In this document: positions 7,450-17,965 of the stretch, piece by piece | How positions within the stretch are numbered: position 1 is the stretch's first letter | Layout of the letters: each line of letters starts with the position of its first letter | Assembly: GCF_001422985.1 (NCBI RefSeq) | Contig: NZ_LMNL01000012.1 | Coordinates: 499,096 to 563,095 of the forward strand | Source: Methylobacterium sp. Leaf117 | Lineage (GTDB): Bacteria; Pseudomonadota; Alphaproteobacteria; Rhizobiales; Beijerinckiaceae | Reading direction: 5' to 3' | Length of the DNA: 64,000 nt | Notes under the pieces: generated by a model | Told to the model about the DNA's origin: nothing | What the model saw: only the letters and a program-made list of their open reading frames with translations | Database searches by the model: none | Program-made: the position numbers and the translations under genes

Positions 7450-8421
7450 TTGAGATCCTGGGCGGGAGCATGGCGCAGGGCGGCCCCCTCCGTCGATCCG
7501 ACCCGCACCGGTCCGCGCCTCGCCGTGCTGGGAAATTGCCAGGCCGAAGGGGTCGCCCAGGCGCTACAGCTGATGGTCCCGACCGCTCGCGTCGCGCTGA
7601 TCCCCCTGGGGCGTCTCACCCGGCACTACGGAACCCTCGATCGCCTGCGCACTCACCTGGACGCCTTCGATCACGTCTTCACGCAGTTCTTCCCCACGGG
7701 CTTCGTCGAGGGCGGCAACGTCCACGCCCTGGCGGAGGGCGACCCACGCGTCCGCCTGTTCCCCACCATCCTGTTCCCCGGCTACCACCCCGACATGGTC
7801 CATGTCGGCGATGTCGGCGCGCTCTCCGCAGCGCACCTCGTGCGCTCGCCGGTCGGCCCCTACCACTCGGCCATCATCCTGTGCGCCTATCTCGAGGGCC
7901 TGAGTCCGGCGGACACCGTGGCCCTGTTCCGGGACTCCACCTACGCGCAGCTCGGCTATTACGAGGCCTGGAACGAGGCGGCGGCCTACCTCCTCGGCGG
8001 CGGCCGCGACATGGTCTTTCCGCTGGAGGCGGATCTTGCCCGGTGGTCACGCCGCGGCTGCTTCATGCATGTGCTCAACCACCCCAAGCTCTTCGTGCTC
8101 GCCGACATCGCCCGCCGCCTCGCCAGCGAAGCCGGGCTCGCGCCGGTCGACGTGCCGGTGGAGGATTACCTGCCCGACGAACTCGCCGCCGACGTCGTCT
8201 GGCCGCTCTATCCGGATTTGGCCGCGCGCTACGGCCTGCCGGGAACGATGGTGTTCAAGGACAAGGCCCGCGGCGCGGCCTTCCCGAAGCTCTACGACCT
8301 TCCGGCGTTCGTCGCGGCGAGTTTCGCGATCTATCGGCGGCACGATCCGGCGGCGCTCGCGTGCACCCGCGTCGAGGCCTGGCGGGCCGATCCGGCGGTC
8401 CGGGCGATCTTTCGGGCCTGA
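7450..8421 (+). CDS. WcbI-family polysaccharide biosynthesis putative acetyltransferase
   Basis: About 323 residues. RLAVLGNCQAEGVA near residues 23-36 is the family signature, followed by the DHVFTQFF and LFPTILFPGYHPDMVHVG blocks typical of WcbI of Burkholderia capsule clusters, a CoA-binding putative acetyltransferase. No ATG is available before the signature; TTG 7450 is the nearest usable start and a CTG at 7429 is another, so the first residues are uncertain. Divergent from the GSCFA gene, which encodes another SGNH-like enzyme. Probably cytosolic; modifies an exported sugar polymer by inference from the family. Confidence 0.75.
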   Translation: MRSWAGAWRRAAPSVDPTRTGPRLAVLGNCQAEGVAQALQLMVPTARVALIPLGRLTRHYGTLDRLRTHLDAFDHVFTQFFPTGFVEGGNVHALAEGDPRVRLFPTILFPGYHPDMVHVGDVGALSAAHLVRSPVGPYHSAIILCAYLEGLSPADTVALFRDSTYAQLGYYEAWNEAAAYLLGGGRDMVFPLEADLARWSRRGCFMHVLNHPKLFVLADIARRLASEAGLAPVDVPVEDYLPDELAADVVWPLYPDLAARYGLPGTMVFKDKARGAAFPKLYDLPAFVAASFAIYRRHDPAALACTRVEAWRADPAVRAIFRA

Positions 8422-8431
8422 TCGCCGGGGC

Positions 8432-8857
8432 TCAGGCCAGCGCGGCGCGGGCGTCCGCGCTCCGGTCGGCCGGCCCCGTCCGCATCAGAGCGCCGGTCAG
8501 ATCCACCACATCCTGGATGCGAAACGGTTTGCCGAGAAAGACGCTGTCCGGCACGGCGCGCCGGTCGCTGCAGCCGCTGGTCGAGGTGTAGATCACCGGG
8601 CAGTCCGGATTGAACTGCCGGAAGGCGTCCGCGACCGTCCAGCCGTCGATGAGGCCCGGCAGGTTGATGTCGGTGAGCAGGAGCGCGAACCCGCCCTCGG
8701 GACTCGCAGGCTGGGTCCCGGCCCGCCGGATCGCGGCGATTGCGGCCTCGCCGCTGGAAACCGACACCACGGCAATGCCGCTCCGCTCGCAGAGGCCCGT
8801 GAGCATGTCGAGGAGAAGGTAGTTGTCCTCCACCATGAGGACGTGACGGTGTCGCAT
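8432..8857 (-). CDS. Single-domain response regulator (CheY-like receiver)
   Basis: About 141 residues with only a receiver domain: acidic pair in VLMVEDN, phospho-acceptor Asp in LLTDINLPG (near 60), Thr/Ser in VIYTSTS (near 90), and Lys in FLGKPF (near 110). No output domain follows, so it acts by protein-protein contact or as a phosphate shuttle. A GTG at 8866 is an alternative start. The divergent gene at 9005 encodes an HPt-type protein, so the two probably work in one phosphorelay with a hybrid kinase encoded elsewhere. It converges with the WcbI gene ten bases away. Confidence 0.85.
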   Translation of the reverse strand: MRHRHVLMVEDNYLLLDMLTGLCERSGIAVVSVSSGEAAIAAIRRAGTQPASPEGGFALLLTDINLPGLIDGWTVADAFRQFNPDCPVIYTSTSGCSDRRAVPDSVFLGKPFRIQDVVDLTGALMRTGPADRSADARAALA

Positions 8858-9004
8858 CGATCGCACCAGAGGCTTTGCACCCTCGACTTGGTCCGATATT
8901 GGTTAAGTGACGATCAACGGATGCAGTGTTTCGGCGAAGTCGCGGTTATGGCGTCGTCGTGGCTTCGGCAAAAACGTGGCCACAGGACTTCTTGGAACGC
9001 CCCC

Positions 9005-9394
9005 ATGCCGGATCATCCGCTCCCCGAAGCCGGGACGTCCCCGGCGCGGTCCGGGTCGGTCGCTGCGATGCGCCCGGTCTACGATCCCGGGACCCTGACC
9101 GAACTCGAAGGCATCTTCGGCCGTCCGCGGCTGATGGACCTGCTCGACCGCCTTAGGACGGAGATCGCCCAGCGCCTGCGGGCTCCGGCCTCGGACCGGG
9201 CCACCCTCGGCCACGATGCCCACACGCTGCTCTCGGTGAGCGGGTCGCTCGGCTTCAACGAACTGTCCGGCCGCTGCGCCGAGATGGAACGGGCCTGCCT
9301 GCAGGGCGCCGACCTGACGCGGCCGCTCGCCGCGGCACAGGCGGCCGCCACCAACGCGATCGCGGCGATCGAGACCCTTCGGGATCGCCCCTGA
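9005..9394 (+). CDS. HPt domain phosphotransfer protein
   Basis: About 129 residues from ATG 9005. The helix HDAHTLLSVSGSLGF is the HPt signature, with the phospho-accepting His in DAHTLL near residue 80; the usual K-G after the His is replaced by S-V. The helices before (LEGIFGRPRLMDLLDRLRTE) and after (LSGRCAEMERAC) fit the four-helix HPt fold. Cytosolic relay between a hybrid kinase and a receiver. Start is uncertain: ATGs at 8921, 8949 and 9068 are also in frame and none has a good Shine-Dalgarno. Divergent from the single receiver gene at 8432-8857, with no kinase nearby. Confidence 0.7.
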   Translation: MPDHPLPEAGTSPARSGSVAAMRPVYDPGTLTELEGIFGRPRLMDLLDRLRTEIAQRLRAPASDRATLGHDAHTLLSVSGSLGFNELSGRCAEMERACLQGADLTRPLAAAQAAATNAIAAIETLRDRP

Positions 9395-9771
9395 CGCGAC
9401 TTAGACGAAGACGGATCGCAGCGGGCGTTCTGGGCGGCACCTCAGGTTCAGTCCCGCCTGTTGCCGCTGCGCAACAGCCTGATCCTTAACGGTGGCGGCC
9501 CGGCCGATGTGCTGCCGATGTCCTACCGATGCCGCAATCGCGCGCGATTCCGAACCGTGTCGTCCGGGTCGACCTCCGGTCCTTCTGCGACGCGTTCGGG
9601 TCCGCATCCCAGCAATCTGGCCGGATTCGGAAAGGGTTGCTCAAGGTTGACGGAACCTTCGCTTAACCGAGATCGCCTAAGAACCGCCCATGCGGCCCCG
9701 AGGGGGCCCCACGAGGCGCCGTCGCCCCGATTGTGATCGATTTGGCGGCACTGCCCGAGGAGAACAGGATC
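9395..9771. other. Intergenic region upstream of pal
   Basis: No credible gene in 377 bases. A possible -35 TTGACG lies at 9647-9652, but the -10 at the usual distance is poor. The Tol-Pal partners tolQRAB are not upstream of pal here; an unrelated HPt gene is, so this gap should hold the promoter for pal. Confidence 0.5.
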
Positions 9772-10293
9772 ATGTCCATGACCGCGCGCTTCCGCGTGTT
9801 TCCGCTGGCGGCCGCCCTCTGCGCCGCTCTCAGCGTCGCCGCCTGTACCAATGACAAGGATCTCGCCGACGCGTCCGGGTTCGGTGCCGGTGGCGGCGGC
9901 CTGAACGGCGGCGCCAATACGCCCGGCAGCGCCCAGGACTTCGTGGTGAACATCGGCGACCGCGTGTTCTTCGAATCGGACTCCACCGACCTGACCTCCA
10001 CCGCCACCGCCACCCTCGACAAGCAGGCGAACTGGCTGCAGCGCTACCCGCGCTACACCTTCCTGATCGAGGGCCACGCCGACGAGCGCGGCACGCGCGA
10101 ATACAACTTCTCGCTCGGTGAGCGGCGCGCGCAGTCGGTCAAGGATTATCTCGCCTCGCGCGGCATCGCGGGCGGACGCATCCGCACGGTCTCCTACGGC
10201 AAGGAGCGTCCGGTGGCGGTCTGCAACGACATTTCGTGCTGGTCGCAGAACCGCCGCGCCGTCACCGTGCTCGACCGGGGCGCCGGTTCGTAA
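9772..10293 (+). CDS. pal: Peptidoglycan-associated lipoprotein Pal
   Basis: A 173-residue outer-membrane lipoprotein of the Tol-Pal system, which keeps the outer membrane attached to peptidoglycan during constriction. Signal peptide with lipobox LSVAAC (Cys near 24), a Gly-rich linker (about 35-50), then an OmpA-like domain: DRVFFESDSTDL, LIEGHADERGTREYNFSLGE with the diaminopimelate-binding Asp and Arg, and NRRAVTVL near the end. ATG 9772 is preceded by GAGGAGAACAGG, a good ribosome site; an in-frame GTG at 9733 has none. Followed by a terminator-like hairpin and by cpoB. Confidence 0.95.
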   Translation: MSMTARFRVFPLAAALCAALSVAACTNDKDLADASGFGAGGGGLNGGANTPGSAQDFVVNIGDRVFFESDSTDLTSTATATLDKQANWLQRYPRYTFLIEGHADERGTREYNFSLGERRAQSVKDYLASRGIAGGRIRTVSYGKERPVAVCNDISCWSQNRRAVTVLDRGAGS

Positions 10294-10304
10294 GCCACCG
10301 GACG

Positions 10305-10347
10305 CCCCGTCGCCGTGCCGCGCGTGCGGCGACGGGGTCTCGTATTC
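10305..10347 (+). terminator. Terminator-like hairpin after pal
   Basis: Arms CCCCGTCGCCG (10305-10315) and CGGCGACGGGG (10327-10337), 11 perfect base pairs around an 11-base loop, followed by TCTCGTATT. May attenuate read-through from pal into cpoB. Confidence 0.6.
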
Positions 10348-10495
10348 GCCAAGGCACAACGCTTCGAAAAATCGCCGGGCAGGTCGGGCGGGCCGCACCG
10401 GGCCGCATTTTTGCCGTGCGGCACGGCATTTGGTATCGGACGGATTCTGTCCCCGGGACAACGCCCTCGTCCTTTGACCACCGGTAACCACCGCC

Positions 10496-11464
10496 ATGCT
10501 TGCCCGCCTCCTCCGCGCAACCCGCCTCGCTGTCGCGACGGGCCTCGTCTCGGGACTTCTGCTGTCGGGATCTCCGGTGCCGTCCCAGGCGCAGGATGCG
10601 TCGGACTTCGTGGTCCGGCTCAACCGGCTGGAGAATCAGTCGCGTCAGACCGCCGGGCAGATCGAGACGCTGCAATACGAGAATCGCCAGCTCAAAGAGC
10701 AGCTCCGCAAGTTCCAGGAGGACGTGGAGTTCCGGCTTCAGGAGATGAAGGGCGGACGCCCAAGCCCCCCGGCGGGCACCAATCCGGCCGCGGCCAAGCC
10801 GCAGAAGCGCAGCGACGCCTTCGATCCCGACCAGAACCCCGGTCGTCCCGGCGCCCCGATGCAGCTCGGGACCACGACGCCGACCGCGCCCGTCGCCGAG
10901 GCGCCGCGCATGCGCAGCTTGCCTCCGACGGTCGTGGATTCCGACGACGACGAGCCCGGCCTGACCCCGCCCGGCCTCGGCGGCCCGGTGGACCTGACGC
11001 CGCCGGCGCGGGTTCCCACCACGGGCGCGCTGCCGAATCCGCCGCGGCCCGGCAGCGTCGCCGCCACCGGATCGGGCGATGCCCGCGCCGACTACGAGAC
11101 CGCCTACGCCTACATCCTGCAGCGTCAGTACGAGCAGGCGGAGATGGGCCTGCGTCAGTTCATCCAGTCCCATCCGCGTGATGCACTGGTGCCGGCCGCG
11201 ACCTACTGGCTCGGCGAGAGCTACCTGCAGCGCAACCGCAATCGCGAGGCGGCCGAGCAGTTCCTGAAGGTCTCGACCGATTACGCCCGTTCGGCCCAGG
11301 CGCCCGACGCCATGCTGAAGCTCGGCGCCTCGCTCAACGCGCTCGGCGCCCGCGAACAGGCCTGCGCGACCCTGGCGGAACTGGAGCGGAAGTTTCCCTC
11401 GGCCAGCGCCAGCGTCCGCCAGGGCGTGAGCCGCGAACAGAAGCGCGCGCGCTGCGCCGCCTGA
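10496..11464 (+). CDS. cpoB: Cell division coordinator CpoB (YbgF), Tol-Pal associated
   Basis: A 322-residue periplasmic protein: signal peptide (MLARLLRATRLAVATGL, cleavage after SQA near 32), a coiled coil (about 38-85: RLNRLENQSRQTAGQIETL with heptad Leu/Ile) that trimerises, a long Pro/Gly-rich linker (about 88-195), and a C-terminal tetratricopeptide domain (YETAYAYILQRQYEQAEMGL, then PAATYWLGESYLQRNRNREA and a third repeat). CpoB links Tol energy to peptidoglycan synthesis at the septum. It follows pal in the usual order, and the next gene (tilS) reads on directly at its stop codon. Confidence 0.93.
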   Translation: MLARLLRATRLAVATGLVSGLLLSGSPVPSQAQDASDFVVRLNRLENQSRQTAGQIETLQYENRQLKEQLRKFQEDVEFRLQEMKGGRPSPPAGTNPAAAKPQKRSDAFDPDQNPGRPGAPMQLGTTTPTAPVAEAPRMRSLPPTVVDSDDDEPGLTPPGLGGPVDLTPPARVPTTGALPNPPRPGSVAATGSGDARADYETAYAYILQRQYEQAEMGLRQFIQSHPRDALVPAATYWLGESYLQRNRNREAAEQFLKVSTDYARSAQAPDAMLKLGASLNALGAREQACATLAELERKFPSASASVRQGVSREQKRARCAA

Positions 11465-11520
11465 CCATCGCGCCGGAGACGGTCGAGGCCGCGATCCGGC
11501 CCTGGCTCGGCACCGAGGCG

Positions 11521-12486
11521 GTGCTGCTCGCGGTCTCGGGCGGGCCGGACTCGACGGCTCTCATGGGCGCGGCCGCGCGGGCCGGGTCCGCCGCGCCGCT
11601 CCACGTCGCCACCATCGACCACGGCCTGCGCCCGCACTCCGCCGCCGAGGCTGCCGCGGTGGCGATGGCCGCCCGGACCCTCGGCCTGCCGCATCGGACG
11701 CTCGTCTGGACCGGACCGAAGCCGGCCAGTGGCGTGCAGGCCGCGGCGCGCGCGGCGCGCTACGAACTCCTGGCGGCGCATGCCGGGTCCCTCGGCGCCG
11801 GCCTCGTGCTGACCGGCCACACCCGCGACGATCAGGCGGAGACGGTCCTGATGCGGCTGCTGGCGGGGAGCGGCCCGGCCGGCCTCGCGGGCATGCGCCC
11901 GACCCGTGATCTGACCTCCTCGATCCGCCTGGGGCGGCCCTTCCTGGGCCTCGCGAAAGCCGACCTCGTCGATTACTGCGCGGCGCGGGGACTGGCCTTC
12001 ATCCGCGATCCCTCGAACGGCGACGACCGTTACGCCCGCGCCCGCCTGCGTCGCCTGCGGCCCGACCTCGACCGGGAGGGACTGAGCACCGACCGCCTGT
12101 GCCGCCTGGCGGAGCGCTGCGGCCGAGACGACGCCGCCCTGGCCGCGTGGGCCGGCACGGTCTTCGCGGATGCGACGACGTCGCAGGCCGGAGGGACGAT
12201 CCGTCTCGACGGCACCGCCCTGCGCGCCCTGCCGGATGCGGTGCTTCTTCGTGTCGCGAGCCTGGCCGTCACCCGCCTTACCGCGACGTGGGACCATTCC
12301 GTCGGCCGCGAGCGCCTGGAGCGTCTGGAGCGTCTGGTCCTCGACGGGCTGGTTCCGGCGCTGCGCAGCGGCACGCCTCTGCGTCGGACCCTGCGCGAGA
12401 CCCTGTTCGAGGTGACCCGCACCGGTGATCTCGTCCTGACACCGGCACCGACGCGCCGGACACCAGGGACTGCGTCGCAGCATTAG
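11521..12486 (+). CDS. tilS: tRNA(Ile)-lysidine synthase TilS
   Basis: Cytosolic enzyme that changes C34 of the tRNA-Ile CAU anticodon to lysidine so that it reads AUA. The ATP pyrophosphatase P-loop LLAVSGGPDSTAL is right at the start, followed by VATIDHGLRPHS, VLTGHTRDDQAETVLMRLL and the RPFLGLAKADLVDYC-RD-PSN segment. GTG 11521 is the only conventional start, but it leaves almost nothing before the P-loop; the frame continues upstream with plausible family sequence (TIAPETVEAAIRPWLG) to a CTG at 11461 overlapping the cpoB stop, so the true start is probably a rare codon there. No large C-terminal substrate domain is obvious; the alphaproteobacterial enzymes are short. Confidence 0.9.
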   Translation: MLLAVSGGPDSTALMGAAARAGSAAPLHVATIDHGLRPHSAAEAAAVAMAARTLGLPHRTLVWTGPKPASGVQAAARAARYELLAAHAGSLGAGLVLTGHTRDDQAETVLMRLLAGSGPAGLAGMRPTRDLTSSIRLGRPFLGLAKADLVDYCAARGLAFIRDPSNGDDRYARARLRRLRPDLDREGLSTDRLCRLAERCGRDDAALAAWAGTVFADATTSQAGGTIRLDGTALRALPDAVLLRVASLAVTRLTATWDHSVGRERLERLERLVLDGLVPALRSGTPLRRTLRETLFEVTRTGDLVLTPAPTRRTPGTASQH

Positions 12487-12615
12487 GACTGTGTCGAAGC
12501 ATAAGGCTTGTCACCCGAAGGTTCGGAGATGGCCTTGTCGCCGCTTCACGCCCATGGCTACGTCGCTGCGGCTGCGTGCCCATGGCTGGGGCCATGACAT
12601 GGACGGCACGTCGAC

Positions 12616-12644
12616 TTGGCAAGGGGTGACTCGCTGCCTACATT
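12616..12644 (+). promoter_or_regulatory. Candidate promoter for ftsH
   Basis: TTGGCA (12616-12621), exactly 17 bases, then TACATT (12639-12644), 70 bases before the ftsH start. Both hexamers are close to the housekeeping consensus. A heat-shock sigma factor could also use the CTTGGC at -35. Confidence 0.5.
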
Positions 12645-12713
12645 GGGAGCGAGCGTCAGGATTGACTCGCCCCATTTCGCGCGGCGGGCCCGGACGCCTC
12701 CAGGGAAAGATCG

Positions 12714-14630
<1,917 letters not shown>

Positions 14631-14662
14631 TCGCCACCGCGCGAACCGATCGCTCCGACACC

Positions 14663-14690
14663 ACGAGCCCGCCTCCGGCGGGCTCGTTCG
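14663..14690 (+). terminator. Rho-independent terminator after ftsH
   Basis: Perfect 11-bp stem ACGAGCCCGCC / GGCGGGCTCGT around a three-base TCC loop, followed by TCGTAT, 33 bases after the ftsH stop. Confidence 0.85.
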
Positions 14691-14881
14691 TATCAAGTCT
14701 CCACGAATGCTGGTTCGGGTTCCTCGATCGCCCTCGGTTATCGCCCGTGATCCCGCAACTGGATCTTCAGGCTGTCGGGTGCACAGATCCTGACGCATCA
14801 TCTCCGATGAGGCTGGGAGAACGGCGTCCGGAAACGGAGCTGGCCTCCTCGGCTCAAGATTAGAAACGGGACGCGAAGATC

Positions 14882-16225
14882 ATGGCGCGCAAGTATTTCG
14901 GCACGGACGGTATCCGGGGCCGCGCCAACGGCGTCATCACGCCGGAACTCGCCCTCAAGGTCGGTCAGGCCGCCGGCCTGGTGTTTCAGCGCGGCGATCA
15001 TCGTCATCGCGTCGTGATCGGCAAGGATACCCGCCTGTCGGGCTACATGATCGAGACCGCCCTGATCGCCGGCTTCACCTCTGTGGGGATGGACGTGCTC
15101 CAGCTCGGGCCGATGCCCACCCCGGCTGTGGCGATGCTGACCCGCTCCATGCGCGCCGATATCGGGGTGATGATCTCGGCCTCGCACAACCCGTTCGAGG
15201 ATAACGGCATCAAGCTGTTCGGGCCGGACGGGTTCAAGCTCAACGACGACGTCGAGCACGAGATCGAGGCCCTGATCGACGGCGAGTTGCACAAGCGTCT
15301 CGCAGGCTCGCGCGATCTCGGACGCGCCAAGCGCATCGAGAGCGTGCATGCCCGCTACATCGAGTTCGCCAAGCGTTCGCTGCCGCGCAACATCACCCTC
15401 GACGGCCTGAGGATCGTGGTCGACTGTGCCAATGGCGCGGCCTACCGCGTGGCGCCCGAGACCCTGTGGGAACTCGGCGCGGAGGTCATCGCCATCGGTG
15501 TCGAGCCGGACGGCTTCAACATCAACCGCGACGTTGGATCGACCGCACCGGCCGCGCTCTCCGCCAAAGTCCGGGAACTGCGCGCCGATATCGGCATCGC
15601 CCTCGACGGCGACGCCGACCGTGTCCTCATCGTCGACGAGAAGGGCCAATCGGTCGACGGGGACCAGCTGATGGCCGTGGTCGCCCGCTCGTGGAAGGAG
15701 GACGATCGCCTGACCCAGCCGGGCCTGGTCGCGACCATCATGTCCAACCTCGGCCTCGAGCGTTACCTTGGCGGGATCGGGCTTAACCTCGCCCGCACGG
15801 CCGTGGGCGACCGCTACGTGCTCGAGCACATGCGCGAGCACGGCTACAATCTCGGCGGCGAGCAATCGGGCCACATCATCATGTCAGACTACGCGACCAC
15901 CGGAGATGGCCTCGTGGCCGCTCTCCAGCTGCTCAGCGTCGTCAAGCGGCAGGAGCGCCCCGTGAGCGAGGTCTGCCACTGCTTCGAGCCGTTGCCGCAG
16001 ATCCTCAAGAACGTGCGCTATCGCTCCGGCGAGCCTCTGCGGGCGGATTCGGTGGTCACCGCCATCGCCCAGGCCCGCGAGCGCCTCGGCAATTCGGGGC
16101 GCCTCGTCATCCGCCCCTCGGGCACAGAGACGGTGATCCGCGTCATGGCCGAGGGCGACGACCGGCGCCTCGTCTCCGAGGTGGTCGACGAGGTCGTGGA
16201 GGCGGTGACCAGGGCGGCGGCCTGA
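14882..16225 (+). CDS. glmM: Phosphoglucosamine mutase GlmM
   Basis: A 447-residue cytosolic enzyme that converts glucosamine-6-phosphate to glucosamine-1-phosphate for peptidoglycan and lipid A. Motifs in order: [14 protein letters not shown] (2-15); the phospho-Ser loop [14 protein letters not shown] (Ser near 101); the Mg2+-binding DGDADR (about 242-247); the sugar-binding GGEQSGH near 326; and the phosphate-binding [15 protein letters not shown] near 415. Length and order are normal. It follows ftsH after a terminator, so it should have its own promoter in the 190 bases upstream. ftsH-glmM adjacency is common in alphaproteobacteria. Confidence 0.98.
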   Translation: MARKYFGTDGIRGRANGVITPELALKVGQAAGLVFQRGDHRHRVVIGKDTRLSGYMIETALIAGFTSVGMDVLQLGPMPTPAVAMLTRSMRADIGVMISASHNPFEDNGIKLFGPDGFKLNDDVEHEIEALIDGELHKRLAGSRDLGRAKRIESVHARYIEFAKRSLPRNITLDGLRIVVDCANGAAYRVAPETLWELGAEVIAIGVEPDGFNINRDVGSTAPAALSAKVRELRADIGIALDGDADRVLIVDEKGQSVDGDQLMAVVARSWKEDDRLTQPGLVATIMSNLGLERYLGGIGLNLARTAVGDRYVLEHMREHGYNLGGEQSGHIIMSDYATTGDGLVAALQLLSVVKRQERPVSEVCHCFEPLPQILKNVRYRSGEPLRADSVVTAIAQARERLGNSGRLVIRPSGTETVIRVMAEGDDRRLVSEVVDEVVEAVTRAAA

Positions 16226-16255
16226 GAGGTCCGATACCGGGATCGAAGCCCGGCC

Positions 16256-16582
16256 TCAAATCCGGTCCTCATCCGCCGGCGCGACTTCGCGCCAAGCGGC
16301 CAGGAGGGCCGCAAGCAGCGCGTCCTCATCGGCCTCCCAGAGATTGAGATTGGTCCAGCCCCGGCGGCCCCAGGCGCCCTCGATCGCCTCGAAGCGGTCG
16401 GGTTCAGCCTCGACCCATTCCGCCTGCTGGGCGCGCGACAGGCGCAGAACCACTCGCTCTTCCTCGACCCAGAGCGTCGCGAAGATGCGCCCCCACACGC
16501 GGAAGTCGGGATGGCCGCTATGGGCGCCCTCGACGACTTCCGGCAGGGCACGGGCCAGACGTCGAACATCCTCGGGTTTCAT
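16256..16582 (-). CDS. MmcQ/YjbR family DNA-binding-fold protein
   Basis: About 108 residues from ATG 16582 (MKPEDVRRLARALPEVVEG); the frame runs on upstream to 16621. Family features are the HPDFRVWGRIFATLW strand pair, the VVLRLSRAQQAEWVEAEPDRF segment and the GRRGWTNLNLWEADEDAL region. YjbR-like proteins adopt a double-wing fold resembling DNA-binding domains, but no target is established, so the function is open. Convergent with glmM (30 bases between stops) and divergent from the first porin, sharing the upstream region that contains the TTAA motifs. Confidence 0.85.
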   Translation of the reverse strand: MKPEDVRRLARALPEVVEGAHSGHPDFRVWGRIFATLWVEEERVVLRLSRAQQAEWVEAEPDRFEAIEGAWGRRGWTNLNLWEADEDALLAALLAAWREVAPADEDRI

Positions 16583-16699
16583 GGTCACGAACGTGACGTC
16601 TCCCTGGTCATCGTGAAGCACGATGTCTCTTGCTGGACGATGCTCGCAAGTGCCCGTCGCAATACAACCAAACCGGTGTCAACGCTTCGGCAAGGATAA

Positions 16700-16723
16700 G
16701 ATTTAACGTTAAATCCGATTTAA
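16700..16723 (+). promoter_or_regulatory. CtrA-type binding site(s) upstream of porin 1
   Basis: A perfect 16-bp palindrome GATTTAACGTTAAATC (16700-16715) overlaps a perfect TTAA-N7-TTAA (16709-16723), the consensus half-site arrangement of the alphaproteobacterial cell-cycle regulator CtrA. It lies 78-100 bases before the porin start and also in the upstream region of the divergent YjbR-like gene. Confidence 0.55.
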
Positions 16724-16800
16724 CACTTCCCCACCATGGTGTCCTCGTCATCCCGCCGGCGTCTTGAGCTTCCGGCACACGGTCGATTGAAGGACATCCG

Positions 16801-17682
16801 ATGCGCCGCACCAAGCTGTCTGCCTTGGCGCGCTCGATCACGCTCATTGTGAGCGTGGCAGCGCCCTGCCTCGCCCAAGCGGCGGATCTGCTGCCCCCGC
16901 TGCCGCCCGAGCCGCTGCCCCCGCCGGTCGAGATCGGCGGCGGCTGGTACCTGCGCGGCGATGTCGGAGTCGGCGCGACCAATGTCGGTGCCATCTCGAC
17001 GACGGTGCATGGCGAGGGCCTTCCTTCAGGCTACCGCTACGATCAGAAGTCGGTCGAGGACAGCTACTTCGCCGGCGGCGGCGTCGGTTACCAGTTCGGC
17101 AGCTACTTCCACGGCGACATCACGGCCGAATATCGGGGCGGCAGCAAATTCCGCTTCCAGGACAGCTACGACTCCGTCTGCGGCGGCGACAACGCCTATC
17201 CGTGCAAGGGCGTGAACGCCTACAACGCCAACCTGTCGTCGGTGGTGGTGATGGCCAACGGCTACATCGATCTCGGCACCTGGTACGGGGTCACGCCCTT
17301 CGTCGGCGGCGGCGTCGGTACAGCCTTTCACCGCTTGAGCGGATTCAACGATTCCGGCTTCGGCGCCGCCTCGGGTGGCTACGGCTACGCCAAGGACAAG
17401 AACACCAACACCTTCGCGTGGGCCGCCATGGCGGGCCTCGGCTACAGCGTCACCCCGAACGTGAAGCTGGAACTCGGCTATCGCTACATGAACCTCGGCC
17501 ATGTCGGCTCCAACCCGGTGACCTGCATCAACGATCCGGGCTGCGGCGGCGCCGTCTACAAGATCAAGGACATCACCTCCCACGACGTCCGGATCGGCAT
17601 GCGCTGGCTGCTCGGAGGCGTCGTCGCCCCGGCGGTCGTCGAGTACCAGCCCGAGCCCGCCCCGCTGATCCGCAAGTACTGA
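16801..17682 (+). CDS. Outer-membrane beta-barrel protein, Omp25/Opa-like (porin 1)
   Basis: A 293-residue outer-membrane protein: signal peptide (MRRTKLSALARSITLIVSVA, cleavage after QAA near 29), a short Pro-rich segment DLLPPLPPEPLPPP, then an eight-stranded barrel starting GGGWYLRGDVGVG with alternating aromatic/Gly strands (FAGGGVGYQFGSYF, LELGYRYMNLGH) and ending DVRIGMRWLLGG. Homologs in alphaproteobacteria are abundant Omp25/31-type surface proteins. First of three same-strand paralogs (next at 17966 and 19029). A CtrA-type site precedes it, suggesting cell-cycle-coupled expression. Confidence 0.9.
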   Translation: MRRTKLSALARSITLIVSVAAPCLAQAADLLPPLPPEPLPPPVEIGGGWYLRGDVGVGATNVGAISTTVHGEGLPSGYRYDQKSVEDSYFAGGGVGYQFGSYFHGDITAEYRGGSKFRFQDSYDSVCGGDNAYPCKGVNAYNANLSSVVVMANGYIDLGTWYGVTPFVGGGVGTAFHRLSGFNDSGFGAASGGYGYAKDKNTNTFAWAAMAGLGYSVTPNVKLELGYRYMNLGHVGSNPVTCINDPGCGGAVYKIKDITSHDVRIGMRWLLGGVVAPAVVEYQPEPAPLIRKY

Positions 17683-17759
17683 TCCGGAAACGACGGTCTG
17701 GGGCCGCCAAGCCGCCCTCGTCGTCGCGACCGCTGAACGTCCAACAAGCACCGATCCAA

Positions 17760-17797
17760 AACGGCCACGACAGCGGGAGACTGCTCGCGTGGCCGTT
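17760..17797 (+). terminator. Hairpin after porin 1 (possible terminator)
   Basis: Arms AACGGCCACG (17760-17769) and CGTGGCCGTT (17788-17797), perfect 10 bp with an 18-base loop. No T-run follows, so factor-independent termination is uncertain. Confidence 0.45.
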
Positions 17798-17862
17798 CTG
17801 CTGTGTCGCATGGGGGTGAAATCCTAAGGTGACGAAAACCTTTTCGCAGCAGAGGGTTAGGG

Positions 17863-17877
17863 TTAAGTCCTCTCTAA
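17863..17877 (+). promoter_or_regulatory. Imperfect CtrA-type site upstream of porin 2
   Basis: TTAA-N7-CTAA (7 of 8 consensus bases), 89 bases before the porin 2 start. The surrounding 24 bases match the region of the porin 1 site at 19 positions, both ending in a CTTCCC run. Confidence 0.4.
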
Positions 17878-17965
17878 CGCTTCCCGTGCAGGATCGCCAG
17901 AACGGCAATCCGCACCGCGTCTCCGGCGCCCGGTCTGCCACGCGTACCGTGAGTTCGAGGGCGTT

